Shown: piece after piece, positions 21,951-32,545 of the stretch | How the letters are laid out: each line of letters opens with the position of its first letter | How positions within the stretch are numbered: position 1 is the first letter of the stretch | Source of the DNA: Strigamia acuminata | Lineage: Eukaryota; Arthropoda; Chilopoda; Geophilomorpha; Linotaeniidae | NCBI GenBank assembly: GCA_949358305.1 | Contig: OX442314.1 | Location: forward strand, 64,985,369 to 65,049,368 | Direction: 5' to 3' | Length of the DNA: 64,000 nt | The notes under the pieces: generated by a model | Told to the model about the DNA's origin: nothing | Seen by the model: only the letters and a program-made list of their open reading frames with translations | The model's database searches: none | Made by a program: the position numbers and the translations under genes

Positions 21951-22828
21951 GTTTTCATCTGCCGGATGGTGTCGAGAAGGGAAACCCTCGGTCAGGCCAA
22001 AGTGCGACCTTCCGGCAGAATGGGAATACTCCCCAAAAGTGATTTTTGTTTAGTGTAGTGCCGTGTTTAAATGTGTTTATTTTCGCGAAGTGTTTCATTT
22101 ATTTTCTTCTTTCATATTCCGTTATTTGAATTATGTAATCTGTCCTGTCTTCTGTCTTCATTTACTTTTGTTTTTACACTCGCATAACATCGCGATAGAA
22201 AGACTATTGTGAACATTTAACATCACCATGGTGACGAACTTCGTGTGAAATTGGAACTATTTTATTTTACATGTGGACATTTATGATACCAATGTGGTAT
22301 TGTGTGAAATTCGCGAAATATTCGCGATCCTCCAATGTGAACTCACATTTTCGAAGTGCCAAATCATCATTTTATAAGTTTAATCAAAGTGTTTTTTATT
22401 TCTCTTCATATTTTAATGTCCAGTGTTGTTATTTTATTGAAAATTTTGAATCATTAATCTAGTCTAATTAATATTTTATTTCCAGACTTTTATTCCATGT
22501 GATATTATTATTTTATTACCTTTTGATACCGACACGGGAAGTGTTGATGATTCTAATCCGTGATATGACCCCTTCATTTGATAATTGTTTAATTTTCGCG
22601 AAGGGTTTCGCAACGTTACATCACTTTTATTTTATTTTGAATTCCATCCGCGAAAATCATCGCTACTGTATCTGATCTCATTGATTGTTAATCATTTTTT
22701 CTTAAGTACCATGGTACCTTTGTTAATTTTATCAAATGTTGTTTTTATGTTGATGTTATATTTTTTGCGATCCTTTGGATCACCCACTCTTTTGTTCACG
22801 ATGCAATAAAAGTCTGGGTGGCGGAGGA
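21951..22828 (+). other. Ty3 3' untranslated region with a stable hairpin and polypurine tract
   Basis: Right after the stop, CTGCCGGA (21959-21966) pairs with TCCGGCAG (22011-22018) around an inner stem (AGGG/CCCT near 21980), giving a branched structure of about 60 nt. The rest is AT-rich with short accidental ORFs. It ends in the purine-rich tract GGGTGGCGGAGGA (22816-22828) just before the LTR. Confidence 0.55.
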
Positions 22829-23261
22829 TGTCACGGGTGAGCTTTCCCAATTCCTAAATTTCAATTTTATTCCTCACCTGTTCTCATTCTTAATTTATGC
22901 GCGCGACCTTGTCGCGGTTTTCATTTTAACCTCATTTGTTAATTTGGGTCATGTGACAATCGATCAGCTGATCAATCGATCAGCTGACCGATTGTTATAA
23001 ATATCGCGACGTGTCGATATTCCGACACTTCGCGACCAACTACAATTTGGACCACAAGTCAACTTTATTTTCGCATCTAATTTTCCAACCGTGCTCGTTC
23101 TAACTCCCACCTTTTTATCCACCCGGTGACATTCGAAGCCCCCATTTGAGCTACCGAATTATCTGGATTTAGTCGATTTATTTCGTCCTAAACACATTTC
23201 GATAACACGAATCGAGTCGCAATAAATTTCAACGGAATTGGAGATTTCTAAATGACCGACA
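22829..23261 (+). repeat. Ty3/gypsy 3' LTR
   Basis: The LTR starts TGTCACGGG after a polypurine tract. The end at ACCGACA is inferred from the inverted terminal match TGTC/GACA. It contains a tandem palindromic block (ATCGATCAGCTGA repeated, 22960-22986), a TATA-like TTATAAATA (22996-23004) and an AATAAA-type signal (23221-23226), the usual order of U3 promoter and polyadenylation signals. The 5' partner is outside the window, so the right border is provisional. Confidence 0.6.
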
Positions 23262-23403
23262 CCCACGTTGAAGGTCATTCGTTTTGAAGAAATATCCGCG
23301 AACCTGCGAATGCGTGTTCAACACATGCATTGTTTGTAACGACAGCGTTATATATATATATATAAAAACGAGTTGTTTACAAAAAAAAAAGGAAAAAAAA
23401 AAA
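23262..23403. other. AT-rich spacer and 3' flank of the Ala-rich gene
   Basis: This short spacer holds a (TA)n stretch near 23350-23364 and A-rich runs. On the minus strand it is the 3' flank of the next gene. No feature is clear beyond that. Confidence 0.4.
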
Positions 23404-23816
23404 TTAAAAATTAAAGTGACGAGTTGCCATCTCGGCCGCGAACAAAGTTGCCCGTCGCACCTCCTCGGCTGCTTCGGATGAGGCTACGGCGGCATCGACA
23501 GCCTCTTCAATGGCGGCCACGACGTTGGGGTCAGTGACGTTGGCCGACGCGACGACCCCTGCCACCGCCGCCACCGACTCCCGTGTCGCTCTGACCGACT
23601 GCGACAGAGTCATGGCCGCTGCGGCAGCCGCCGTGGCCACCATGCTCAAGGACAACGCCGGGTCCCGCACTTGGGCGGCAAACTCAACCGACCCGGTCGC
23701 GCGCGCAGTTGCACGCGCGCGTCCTTCCGCCTCCGCCGACGCACGAAGTGCCGCAATTCGATGTCGCATTATCGGCGGCCGTGGTGGCGGCGGAAGGCTG
23801 CAACAAAGAATAAATA

Positions 23817-23851
<35 letters not shown>

Positions 23852-24029
23852 CGACCAATCGTGTCAATTTGCAATTTACTCACCTCGGTTGGGCGTCGCG
23901 TCTAAGTGCGAACTGCTGAGGGCGGGGTAGGGGCGACGCCCACATCTCGTTAATCGAGGGGACACCCCTCCACGCCGCCCTACCCCGTCCTCTGATTCGA
24001 CGCGATCGTTCATCATCACTGTCTGCCAT
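23404..24029 (-). CDS. Unrecognised Ala-rich helical protein, two exons, 179 aa
   Basis: Exon 1 is 24029-23884 and exon 2 is 23797-23404. The intron is 86 bp with GTGAGT at the donor and TTGTTGCAG at the acceptor; both exons join in frame (phase 2) to 179 codons plus stop. The ATG is the first codon after a good acceptor (TTTCCTAG), so a non-coding 5' exon is likely; a GTAAGT donor near 24570 fits. The N-terminus (MADSDDERSRRIRGRGR) is acidic then Arg/Gly-rich. The rest is dominated by Ala, Val and Glu in a pattern expected for long amphipathic helices (VAAIEEAVDAAVASSEAAEE). No known domain. The opposite-strand frame is a shadow of this composition. Confidence 0.6.
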
Positions 24030-24052
24030 CTAGGAAACGAAAATATAAAAAA

Positions 24053-24083
<31 letters not shown>

Positions 24084-25382
24084 AGATAAGAGATAATAAA
24101 AATTGAACGAAATAAGCGGAGAAGAAACTTGAGTCGAAGCTGGGATGCATGTTGACGGAACATATAAACCCGATGTCGGCAATAACACTGCATCGAGGAC
24201 GATTTAACAACTTGAAATTGGAAATTCTGTTTTGAATTTTTTAATTTACCGTCTATTTGTTCGTTATTTTGATTTATTTTGTAGTGTTTTGTTTTGCGTT
24301 GTTCGGTCAGGCTAGATTGGACGTTGGTTTTCGAGTTATTGTGCCACAGTTGTTGCCGAAATCTGGTATGTATGTCGCGTTCCGTCAACACGGCGGAGAC
24401 GAGAAACACGCTACGCTTCATCGCGCCCGTCTGTCTAATTATTTGTTTGTTTGTTCGCTCCTCCTCAAATTCGTCTATCGAACAATTGTTCAAACCCTCG
24501 ATCGATAAATTGCCGAATTGATTCAATTCGGACAAATTCCCTCCGGAAACAATCGATTGTTTACTTACGGTAAATGCGCGAGTCGAGGTGCTTCGTTTGC
24601 TTCGCTGTGGTTAATGGTTCCGACACCGGGTTAAACGCGTCGCTAGCGTCGCGTGTATACAACCGCGCGTGTTTGAAAAATAAAATGGGTGAAAATTAAA
24701 GAAAAAATATTTATTGGTGAATTATTAAAATAATTGATAAATTAATTAATTAAAAGAAAAAGAAAAAGAAAAAAAAAAATAAAATAAAATAAAATAAAAT
24801 AAAATAAATAAATAAGTTTGGCCGTTGCCGCCATCTGTCGCGTGGACTCATCCACTCACTTGCTCACACTCGCTCACTGTCGACCAACCGTGTGAGAACG
24901 TTAAAAGGTAAGTTAACCATTTCACATATTCACATACACACATACACACACAAAACTCGCCCACCCGCACTCCTAAATGCACGTCCAAACACGCGCCCAA
25001 ACGCATATCCACGTGGAATTTGGCGAGCCACGCGCGTAGCCATTTTTTATTTTTCCGCCCCACGTTGTTGTTGTTGTCGCCGCCAACAGAAACCAAGCGA
25101 TATTGAGTTTAACGTCTCGCGCGGGGTTTTCGTTTTCTCTTTTTTCGGGAATTCCCGGTTCCCAGTAGCGTCTTTTCTTTCTTTTTCTTTTCGTCATAAA
25201 TTATCGTTTTTATCAATTTTTTAGTCAGTCAAAAGTGGCCATTCTCGTTATTGAAACGTAATAAAATATAACGTTTCGTTGACAAAAATGGCGTCTCGAT
25301 TTCCAGGTTCCCGACATTAAAACCATAATCCCGCGTGTTTTGTTTTCACTTTATTACTTTTTTTTTTTATTTTTTTTTTTTC
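24030..25382. other. Divergent intergenic region between the Ala-rich gene and the next plus-strand gene
   Basis: This contains the probable 5' introns and untranslated exons of both neighbours: minus-strand acceptor at 24030, minus-strand donor CC/GTAAGT near 24570, and plus-strand donor AAAAG/GTAAGT near 24908. Microsatellites are (AATA)n at 24057-24083, (AATAA)n near 24777-24806 and poly-T runs at 25360-25381. No protein-coding exon could be supported. Confidence 0.4.
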
Positions 25383-25944
25383 ATGGAAGAAAAAATGGAA
25401 TTCACCATGTCGTCTCCTGTCTCCATTTTGCAGTGCGTCGACTATACGTCGCCGCCGTCGACAATCAGTTGTTCCCCGCCGCCGTCGACGATCATTTGTT
25501 CCGGGGCGTCTAATAAACGTCGCTCGGTGGATTCGAAGAAAGCGGGCACTCCCGCAAAAAGAAGAAGGGTCAGTATTCTATCAAAATTTTCGCCCACCTA
25601 TTTATTTGTGTATTCGTTAATTCTCTTTCCTCGTTTTTCAGAGGTCGCTCTTGACACCAAGGACACCAGGTGCCAGGAAGGTGGAGAGAATAGTTGCGGA
25701 CAAGATTGAGAAGGCGGTGATGAAAAGGATGGGGAGGATCGAGAAGACGGTGGCAAAAGGATTCGAGGAGATGATGGCAAGAATGGAGAGAGTTGTGTTG
25801 GGTATGGAAGCGAGGTGGCGAGAGCGCCTGGAGAAGATCGAAGAGGAGGAGGAAAGCGAAGGCGATGGAGAAGAAGATTGCGACGGGAGGGGAAAGGATG
25901 CCGGAAAGACTATCAACGACAGTGATGGTTCGATGGAGTATTAG
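25383..25944 (+). CDS. Unrecognised basic-to-acidic coiled-coil protein, two exons, 162 aa
   Basis: Exon 1 is 25383-25568 and exon 2 is 25642-25944; the 73-bp phase-0 intron has donor GGGTCAGT and acceptor TTTTTCAG. The N-terminal part is Ser/Pro/Cys-rich with two SPPSTI repeats, then a basic cluster (KKAGTPAKRRRR) resembling a nuclear localisation signal. Exon 2 gives a Met/Arg/Glu helix (IEKAVMKRMGRIEKTV) likely to form a coiled coil and ends in an acidic Glu/Asp tail. A strong acceptor at 25432 (CCATTTTGCAG) could replace the annotated start if an upstream exon supplies the ATG. Function unknown; the layout recalls the 334-aa gene at 39812-41144. Confidence 0.6.
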
Positions 25945-26065
25945 GGGGGGGGGAGGGGGTGCGCCTAAAGGAACAAAACTTTATTTGCTGTTCAGTTTAT
26001 TCATTTATTCGGTTCATTCGTCCATTTATTTATTTATTTGTCTGTTTTGCAATTGTTTCACTTCG

Positions 26066-26097
<32 letters not shown>

Positions 26098-26656
26098 TTT
26101 TCTCTTTCCTTTTTCTCAAATTATGGAAAAAGTTTGTATAATTTTATTTTTGTTCGGTCCATTAAACTAATGCATTCGATCGATTCAGTGTGACATTTTA
26201 TTAAATTTGAATAAAACGCAATGATCGCGCGCGTGACCGAGCGCCTAATTGCGTGACCGTGACTATCCGCTTCCGTCACCGCTCCGGGAGGTTTTTCGAT
26301 CTTGTACGACATAGTAGATGGATGTGGCGTTGGTGGAACCCTTCAAAAATTTAAAAAAAAAAAAAAAAAATAAATAAATAAATAAATAAATAAAATATCA
26401 TAGAGAAACAAAACAGATGAGAGATCCGTTCGTCGTTTAGTTACGACGACTGAATAAGTAGTTTAAAACGTAAATAAATTAAATAAAACCAAAAAAAAAA
26501 AAAATAAGTAAATAAATAAAAGGGATCAAATCTTTCGACCCCTCCCCCCCCTCCCACAGGCCCTGGGGAAGGGAGTATGTGTAATGGCACGTACACATCG
26601 TCTTTTTTGAATATTTATCCCGTAGATATGAAGAAGATCGACTGAAACGAAAATTC
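25945..26656. other. Non-coding stretch with microsatellites
   Basis: This is the 3' flank of the 162-aa gene, with a G-rich run at 25945-25957, (TG)n near 26074-26096 and (AAAT)n at 26366-26393. A 63-codon minus-strand frame (26312-26121) has an ATG and no domain; I do not call it a gene. The block 26530-26656 may be the body of the SINE-like unit described next. Confidence 0.4.
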
Positions 26657-26732
26657 GGGAGAGTCGAGACTCGAACCCACGACCCACGACTCCGTAAGGC
26701 GGGTGACTACCCACTCGACCACCTGGGCCGAC
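26657..26732 (-). ncRNA. tRNA-like sequence with Pol III A and B boxes, probably a SINE head or tRNA pseudogene
   Basis: On the minus strand, TGGTCGAGTGGG (26721-26710) fits the A-box and GGTTCGAGTCT (26677-26667) fits the B-box. The D-arm closes well (GGTG/CACC), but the acceptor ends do not pair and the anticodon and T stems are poor, so this is unlikely to be a working tRNA. A SINE whose tail ends in the A/T-rich repeats near 26490-26520 is a reasonable reading. Confidence 0.45.
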
Positions 26733-26757
26733 GATAAAAGGTCGCCGTTATCGGTGT

Positions 26758-26770
26758 TGTTGTTTGTTGT

Positions 26771-26822
<52 letters not shown>
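26758..26822. repeat. (GTT)n microsatellite
   Basis: About 20 GTT triplets lie just beside the tRNA-like unit. The frame through it encodes poly-Gln on the minus strand and is not a gene. Confidence 0.9.
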
Positions 26823-26824
<2 letters not shown>

Positions 26825-27058
26825 TTTTGTTTGCAATTAGTGTCACTAGGTATCGCGTCATAGCGCCGTAGTGTCACGACATTTCAGTTCGCCGCGCACG
26901 TGTGGCTGCCCCCTCGCTCGACGGCGTCACACAGCGAGTGGTCCAACTATTCTACTTTCCCAACAACCGGAAACTCGTGGCACAACAAACCAACATTGAT
27001 GTTGCCACCACCATCGTCGTTTTATTCTCTCAGCGGTGTCGAAATTGTCCGTTTTCAG

Positions 27059-27306
27059 ATGGAACCGAAGCGTGAAGAAGAGAGGCGACCAAGATGGCCA
27101 CCTATTCCCGTTATCGTGGTAAGCGCGTTTACATGCTTATGAACCCGGGCTATTAAACGGAGTGGTACGGCGCGTATGTGCATATTTTTCTGATTTGATT
27201 GATTAATTATTTCCAGGTCGATGACGAGGAAGGGGACGATGACGCCACCCTCACTATTGTCGCCGCCGCCGCCGCCAACGTCAACGACGCACCTGTCAAT
27301 CTATAA
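27059..27306 (+). CDS. Small acidic protein or terminal exon pair (49 codons), unrecognised
   Basis: Exon 27059-27118 begins with ATG right after an acceptor (CCGTTTTCAG) and ends at a GTAAGC donor. Exon 27217-27306 follows an acceptor (TATTTCCAG). They join in phase 0 and stop at TAA. The product starts MEPKREEERRPRWPP and ends with an acidic stretch and a poly-Ala run. Since the ATG directly follows an acceptor, more exons may lie upstream (26900-27058 is open in frame but lacks an early ATG). The stop lies two bases before a solo LTR. Function unknown. Confidence 0.4.
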
Positions 27307-27308
27307 AC

Positions 27309-27761
27309 TGTAGGTGAGTGCATGTGTGGAAGCAAAACAGCATCTTTACTTTCTGCAAAGCCATCTAACCATGGAGGCCGCCATCTTTATTGCCAAACAG
27401 TAAGTCATCAAGTGATACATGGGTTAGAGGCTAACTGCCAACCAACTAACAGTAGAACAAATCATCCACACAGTGGTTGATTTGTTCTTTACAAACAAAA
27501 CATCAACTGAATACAATTCCAGTATTCACACTGGATAAAAACCGGGGCAAACTAATAGATAAACTAAAAACCCAAGCAGACGACAGTCTGGATAACACTG
27601 TAAACCATGTGTTGATTGAATTTGCAAGACAATCAACACTCGACCTCGAGACATAACACAATGCTAAACAGAAACGCGCCATTGCCGCACTAATTCGGAA
27701 AGGTGCGACGTATCACACCATATGACGGATCCAAAATCCCAACAGCACCGTTGTGCAGTGC
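27309..27761 (-). repeat. Diverged solo LTR related to Copia family A
   Basis: About 453 bp, starting TGTAGG like the inverted A3 LTR. It shares in the same order GCCGCCATCTTTATTGC (27390-27406), GAACAAATCA..TTGATTTGT, AGCAGACGAC and CTAATTCGGAAA. Possible flanking repeats TAAAC (27304-27308) and TAAAG (27762-27766) differ at one base. No internal element sequence is present, as expected for LTR-LTR recombination. Confidence 0.6.
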
Positions 27762-27877
27762 TAAAGAGGAACCCGAAATCGAAGTGAGAATCTGTAATGT
27801 CGTGCCTTGGTTCACCTCGATTCATTAATTCGTCCATTTACTTACTTACTTACCCATCTACTGGTCTGTGTCTCTAG

Positions 27878-28869
27878 ATTGGGGTGGTTGAGGTGGAAGT
27901 ACCAAACGAGGGAGGAGGAGGAGATGAGCGACCCGCGATGGGAGAAGATGTCGAGATGGAACGGGAACTCGCGATTGAGGAGAATCGGAAACGCGCGATT
28001 GGAGAAGATCTGGAACGCGCGATTGGAGAGGATTTGGAACGCGCGATTGGAGAGGATCGGGAACGCGCGATTGGAGAGAAACGGAAACGCGCGATTGGAG
28101 AGGAAGGGCGAGAAAATGGAGAATCAATGAGCGCGCGGTTTCTATTGGCGCAAATTCAACAAACACGAGAGGAGCAGCGACAGTTGCGTCGAGTCGTGGA
28201 TGACGAGTTGGGGGAGTTGAAGCGAGAGATAGGATCGCTTCGAGGGCAACTGGAGGAAAAAGAAAAATTGATGATCACAGAGAGGATGAAAGATCTGGAT
28301 GCGTGGCACCAAAAAGAATACCGACAACAATTGAAATACCATAAGGAATATGAGGAGCATCAATTACGATTTCGTCTCGCGCAACTGGAGCGAGAAAAAA
28401 AAATTCAGTTGGAGGAGTGGCGCAAAAAGGACCTAAAGAGGCAGAAGAAGTGTCGCGAAGAAGACCTAAGGCAGCAGCGGGAGTGGGCGATGCACCCACC
28501 CGGACAAGGAGTATCGTGGGCCCGGTATGTAGGGGGTTATGCGGAGCAGTTGAAAAATAATTCAACGGAGCTGGGGGTTCGGGCGGCGAAGATAGAGGCA
28601 CTCGAAGTGCTGGTGGAAAGTCTCAAAGAGCGGTTGCGGAAGGAGTGGCAAATTCGACATAACCAAGAACGGAGTTCGCGGTTGATCGCCAGATTCGTGA
28701 GTGTATCTATCTCTTTCTTTCTTTCTCTTTCTAATTTTTTTTTTCCTCCCCCCCCCCCCCTTCATTCTCTCTCTCTTTTTAGGGGTCGTGTCCAAAGTTG
28801 AGTCGTCCCCCGGATCTTTTTGACAAAGCCATTCAAACCGAGCAACCAGAAAAACCCGAAACAATTTGA
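27878..28869 (+). CDS. Unrecognised coiled-coil protein with an octapeptide repeat, at least 281 aa
   Basis: Exon 27878-28696 follows an acceptor (TGTCTCTAG); exon 28783-28869 follows a second (CTCTTTTTAG), with a GTGAGT donor at 28697. They join in phase 0 and stop at TGA. The first in-frame ATG is 27938; the exon is open upstream to the acceptor, so an earlier exon probably exists. Residues after the start hold about five copies of an eight-residue repeat (RAIGEDLE type) from a 24-bp tandem repeat at roughly 27985-28105. The rest is a long Glu/Lys/Arg/Gln helix, very probably a coiled coil, with a short Pro-rich C-terminus. No known domain. Confidence 0.6.
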
Positions 28870-28936
28870 GGGCGACTCGGACGATACAAAAACCGACGCG
28901 AGACCAACGAGTCAATTGATGCCCATTCTTATTTTA

Positions 28937-28971
<35 letters not shown>

Positions 28972-29118
28972 TATTATTGTCATCTCATCATCGCCACCGC
29001 TGCATCTATCACACGATAAATAGATAAAAAAATTGTTACATGTTCTGGTGGAAATCATAAAAGTTTATTTATTTATTTATTTATTTATTGAGTTTTACAA
29101 ACAAAAGAGCATAGAAAA
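28870..29118. other. Convergent 3' spacer with (ATT)n microsatellite
   Basis: This separates the 3' ends of two convergent genes. It contains (ATT)n at 28935-28977, and AATAAA repeats on the minus strand near 29065-29090 that can serve as the polyadenylation signal of the piggyBac gene. Confidence 0.6.
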
Positions 29119-31437
29119 TCACGGCAATCTACCGGCGCCGGCTTCGTGGAGTTGGAAACAATTGCGGTAGCGTGGGCGACATAGGTGGGTCCGGCAGGGA
29201 GCGCACCAGAAACTGCTCTCGTGGCGTTCTTTGTGGACCTCGCGACACACCACGCATCGACAACTTTTCCCCGCGTGCTCCATTCGATGGACGACGGGTC
29301 CAGTAGGTAGGGCCGCGCGCGAGGCCGTGGTCGTCGTCCTCGTCCTCTCCCGAGCCAAGAGTTGAGCGACAAGTGCCCTTCGGAATTGTAATTGCGATCG
29401 ATCGCCGCGCGCGGAGGCTGTGACTTCGCGCATGTTGATTCGGGCGTTGACACACACTGCGGGGAATAAATGGAAAACGACGAGTCGAGATTAAGATTGT
29501 AACGATAACAATAATGATAATAATCAGAGATTGGGGCCTTGATCCCACCTTGATTCAGCTTTTGAAAGAAGAAGTATCGGTGCCAATAACTGGACCGGCG
29601 TCCGATGTGGAATGAGGAGACGAGTCGGTTCAAGACGTCTACCCAATGAAAATTTTCGATGTAGAACAGTGCGGGCGCCGGACATGCAATATCCACGTTC
29701 CTGCCACCGATACGACGCGAGACACGGCCGGCCGCTGACAGTGGGTCGACGTTCGTACTGAGCAAACTCACGGTGGTTGTGTCTCGCCACGCAGTGAGCA
29801 CCAACCGACCGTTTTGTCGTTGTATGAAATCGCCTACAAAAAAAAAAAAATGAGAGAGATAGATAGAATAAAAATTAATAATTGAATAAATCAAACGCGC
29901 GTTCACGTCCGAGCAAATGCGTTACCTCTCCGGTTGCCTTGATATCGTCTGAGTGTCGAAAAATCTGATGGCATCTGGGCCGAATTGGCCCACAGCGTCC
30001 CCACGGCCATGGTGTTGTGGCGGGTGAAGAGGTGTTCGAATAACACGGCGGACGAAAATCGATTATCGCAGGCGATAGTGTACCCCATGCCAAGATAGTG
30101 TCTGGCCACGTATACGACGATGCGTCCGAGGACACTACCCGGATACCTAGCAAGTTTGGAGTAAAGCAATCCGAGGTGAAATAGAAAAGGCGATGAATTG
30201 ACTCACTCTGGTTCCGGCTCTTCGTCCGGGTCAAAATACATCTTGGTGCGCTTACCCAAGTGCACCTCGTCGTTCAGCACGTAGCCGGTGCCCGCTTCGC
30301 ACAACGTGAAAAGTTCAAATCCCCATTTGATGGGTTTGGCCGGTTGGAAGACCTGGAAGAAATTTGCCGAACGAATGAACAAATGTAGACAACTGGATGA
30401 ATAAATAAATAAATGTACGCACTTTTATCTTTGATCGACCTCGGAAGGCGATCATCGACTCGTCAATGCAGAGCGTCGTCCTTGGTTGCCGACATGCGCG
30501 GAAGCGTTTGTTGACCAGGTCGGCGAACAAGCGAACTTTCATCGCGCGGTCGTCCTGTTCGCGTTCTTTCAAAAATGACACCCTTTCCGCCGTTGTGCTG
30601 CCGCCATCGGGGCCGCGTGCAGAGCCGGTAACGTGCAACCGTTGGTAGGACGGTTGCGTGCCGTAATGAAGGTACCGCGAAATCTCCTGAAACCTCTTGT
30701 GTGTCATGGCTCGCCCAACGGCCGGTGCACCGAGATCGCCGACGTTGCTGCTCGACCAGTAGTGTCGCAATTCGGGTTGTTTGTTGTAGCCGGCCAAGAC
30801 GTGGATCCCTAGATATACATAAAACTCATCGAGCGTTAGAGGGCGGACCCGCGCGCGCGCCCTTGTCGCTGTCCCTCTCGGTTGTGGCGGGTGTTGCGGT
30901 CGAGACGGAAGTCGGGGCTGTCGCCCGGCGGCCAGCTCGGCTGCCCTTCTGTCGGCCGCGGTGATACACACTCTCAAAACACTGCGTTGTGGTCCGGGTG
31001 CTCCAGCGCCACTACCGCAAGCCACGGCGACCAACGTTCTTTGTCTAGTTCTCGGACCTCGTGGTCGTTGCATCGAACGCGTCTAAAACGAAAAACATGT
31101 ATATTATACGAACAATCAACCAAAAGCGCGTCTGAGAACCCCCGTGAACGACGTGTGCAACGTGTGCGTCAACTTTTCCCAACACCTTTACTCGCGTTCT
31201 TCCCACTTCTTTCTCCTGCTTCGCCTCTCTCCGAATGGCCCGGTTCGTCGCCGTCACGGTGAAGCGGGCCGCCTCGCCGAAGAGTTCCTCGAAATAGTCG
31301 AATTCCGAGCTGGTAGCCACGCATCGGCCGCGATAGCCGGGTGTTTCGCCGTCGAATCCGACGTCCTGTCGGTACCGCGTCGTCGTGGCGGCCCATACGC
31401 GCGTGTCGTTGGGCGTTTTTGGAAAACCGTCCGTCAT
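29119..31437 (-). CDS. PiggyBac-family transposase-like protein, six exons, 631 aa
   Basis: Exons (minus): 31437-31192, 31082-30423, 30352-30207, 30146-29926, 29833-29549, 29456-29119; every junction is GT-AG and phase-consistent. The family encodes a DDD cut-and-paste transposase acting at TTAA sites. Visible hallmarks are an N-terminal FDYFEELFGEA/TNRA block, TLDEFYVYLGIHVLAGY with HYW, the first Asp in CIDESM (about 289), KPIKWGFELF, the second Asp in ACDN (about 378), WRDTTTVSLLST, the third Asp in WVDVLN (about 490), and a C-terminal Cys-rich zinc domain (CRCVVC, WCAPC, LC, NCF plus His). The three catalytic Asp are kept, but the extra Asp normally three residues after the third is Asn. 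An Arg/Pro/Ala-rich insertion lies early in exon 2. No terminal repeats were found, so it may be domesticated or simply have eroded ends. Confidence 0.88.
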
Positions 31438-32545
31438 GGACCTAGGCAAAACAAAACAAAACAAAAAAACAAAAAATAAAACAAAAAAAAAGTAAAGTAA
31501 AGTAAAGTAAGTACGGACGAACGAGAAAATTTTGCAGTGGAAATAGCGCGGGTGGCTATTTGCATTGGTATTTCAGGGAAAATAGGATGCAGGATATTCC
31601 CACGATATGTATATGCATTATTGCGACAACATTTGGTGCACCTTTCTTCGCGATTTACCAGAGTCGGTCGAGTAGATCTTTTAACAAACCTCCGAGAAGG
31701 GTTGGACACGGGTATCTGATAATAGGGGGTTCGGGTTTGCAAATAACGCGCGGTCATTGAATGGCGCGCGGGTTGGTGCGCGTGTGCAGCGCGGATGAAG
31801 ATTGACACGTTATCAAAACGTAATCGTTGTCACGTGCTGGGAACGTGATTAAAGGGGAAGCAATGGCACACGTGTTATCCTCCCTTCCCCCTTGAAATAC
31901 CGATGCGTTTTAAATTTCATCACGGGTTTAAATGGTAAATGATGCCAATCTTCATTTAAATTTAGAGCAAAATACAAATTATGTTAGCTTTTGAATGCAA
32001 CTGGTGAAAATATCTACCCACGCTATTTTCGTCAAATATTTCTCTCGAAATATCTGTGGGAGCAAGATGGTGACAATTACACCGCTTGTGGTTCCCGTCT
32101 GTGTCCGTCCGCGAACATGGCGCTCGCTCGTCGACATACCTGCTTAATTCGATGGATAAGCCGGTTGATAGACCGGTTGATTCAATTTTCTTCCTCTTTT
32201 TCTCGCTGGAAAAGTACTTGGCAGTTGACCAACTACTCGCTGCCGCGCCGTCGTCGTGCGAACGCGTGTAGGATGAACCGAGGGATGATGGGAAACCACG
32301 GGGCTTTCACAAGGCTCGCGCGGTCGAGAGGCGAGTATGGAAATCGGACGCGCGTGTATATAATCAACCGCGCGTGCGTGTGCAATTTTACACAACAACA
32401 ATTTATGTGCTGAAAATTTTGTTAAACGCATGGATAAATAAATAAACGAAAGAAAAACAATGCGAAACGGGGTGCGTGTTTGTTTATTCGAAACCGCAAA
32501 TGAAAAATAAAAAATAGAAAAGAAAATCTGACAAACTGTGCCGTT
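31438..32545. other. Intergenic region upstream of the piggyBac gene
   Basis: This holds an acceptor-like TTTGCCTAG (minus strand) directly before the piggyBac ATG, so a non-coding 5' exon probably lies here. A TATATAA-like motif is near 32357. AATAAA on the minus strand at 32482-32487 is well placed as polyadenylation signal for the 757-aa gene. A 140-codon plus-strand frame (31991-32413) has no domain and is not called. Confidence 0.4.

Larger units (their letters stand above)
1..23261 (+). mobile_element. Ty3/gypsy LTR retrotransposon, 5' part outside the window, split by a 17-kb nested insertion
   Basis: The element enters at the left edge inside pol, resumes at 17613 after the nested Copia composite, and ends with a 3' LTR (22829-23261). 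Its order in the window is end of the RNase H/linker region, H2C2 finger, integrase core, stop at 18653, a 91-aa ORF, an 836-aa ORF, a long untranslated stretch, a purine-rich tract and the LTR. gag, protease and reverse transcriptase must lie to the left. The family call rests on the HHCC finger followed by a D,D,E integrase core of Ty3 type. Two extra ORFs downstream of pol are unusual for a simple Ty3 element and occupy the env position, but neither looks like a fusion glycoprotein. Confidence 0.8.

Noticed and set aside
23876-24535. 219-codon minus-strand ORF.
   Set aside because: It reads an intron and a microsatellite in a different frame from the spliced Ala-rich gene, whose exon junctions are better supported.
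26657-26732. A functional tRNA gene.
   Set aside because: A and B boxes are present, but acceptor ends do not pair and the anticodon and T stems are poor; kept only as tRNA-like.
31991-32413. 140-codon plus-strand ORF upstream of the piggyBac gene.
   Set aside because: No domain and irregular composition; nothing beyond length supports it.
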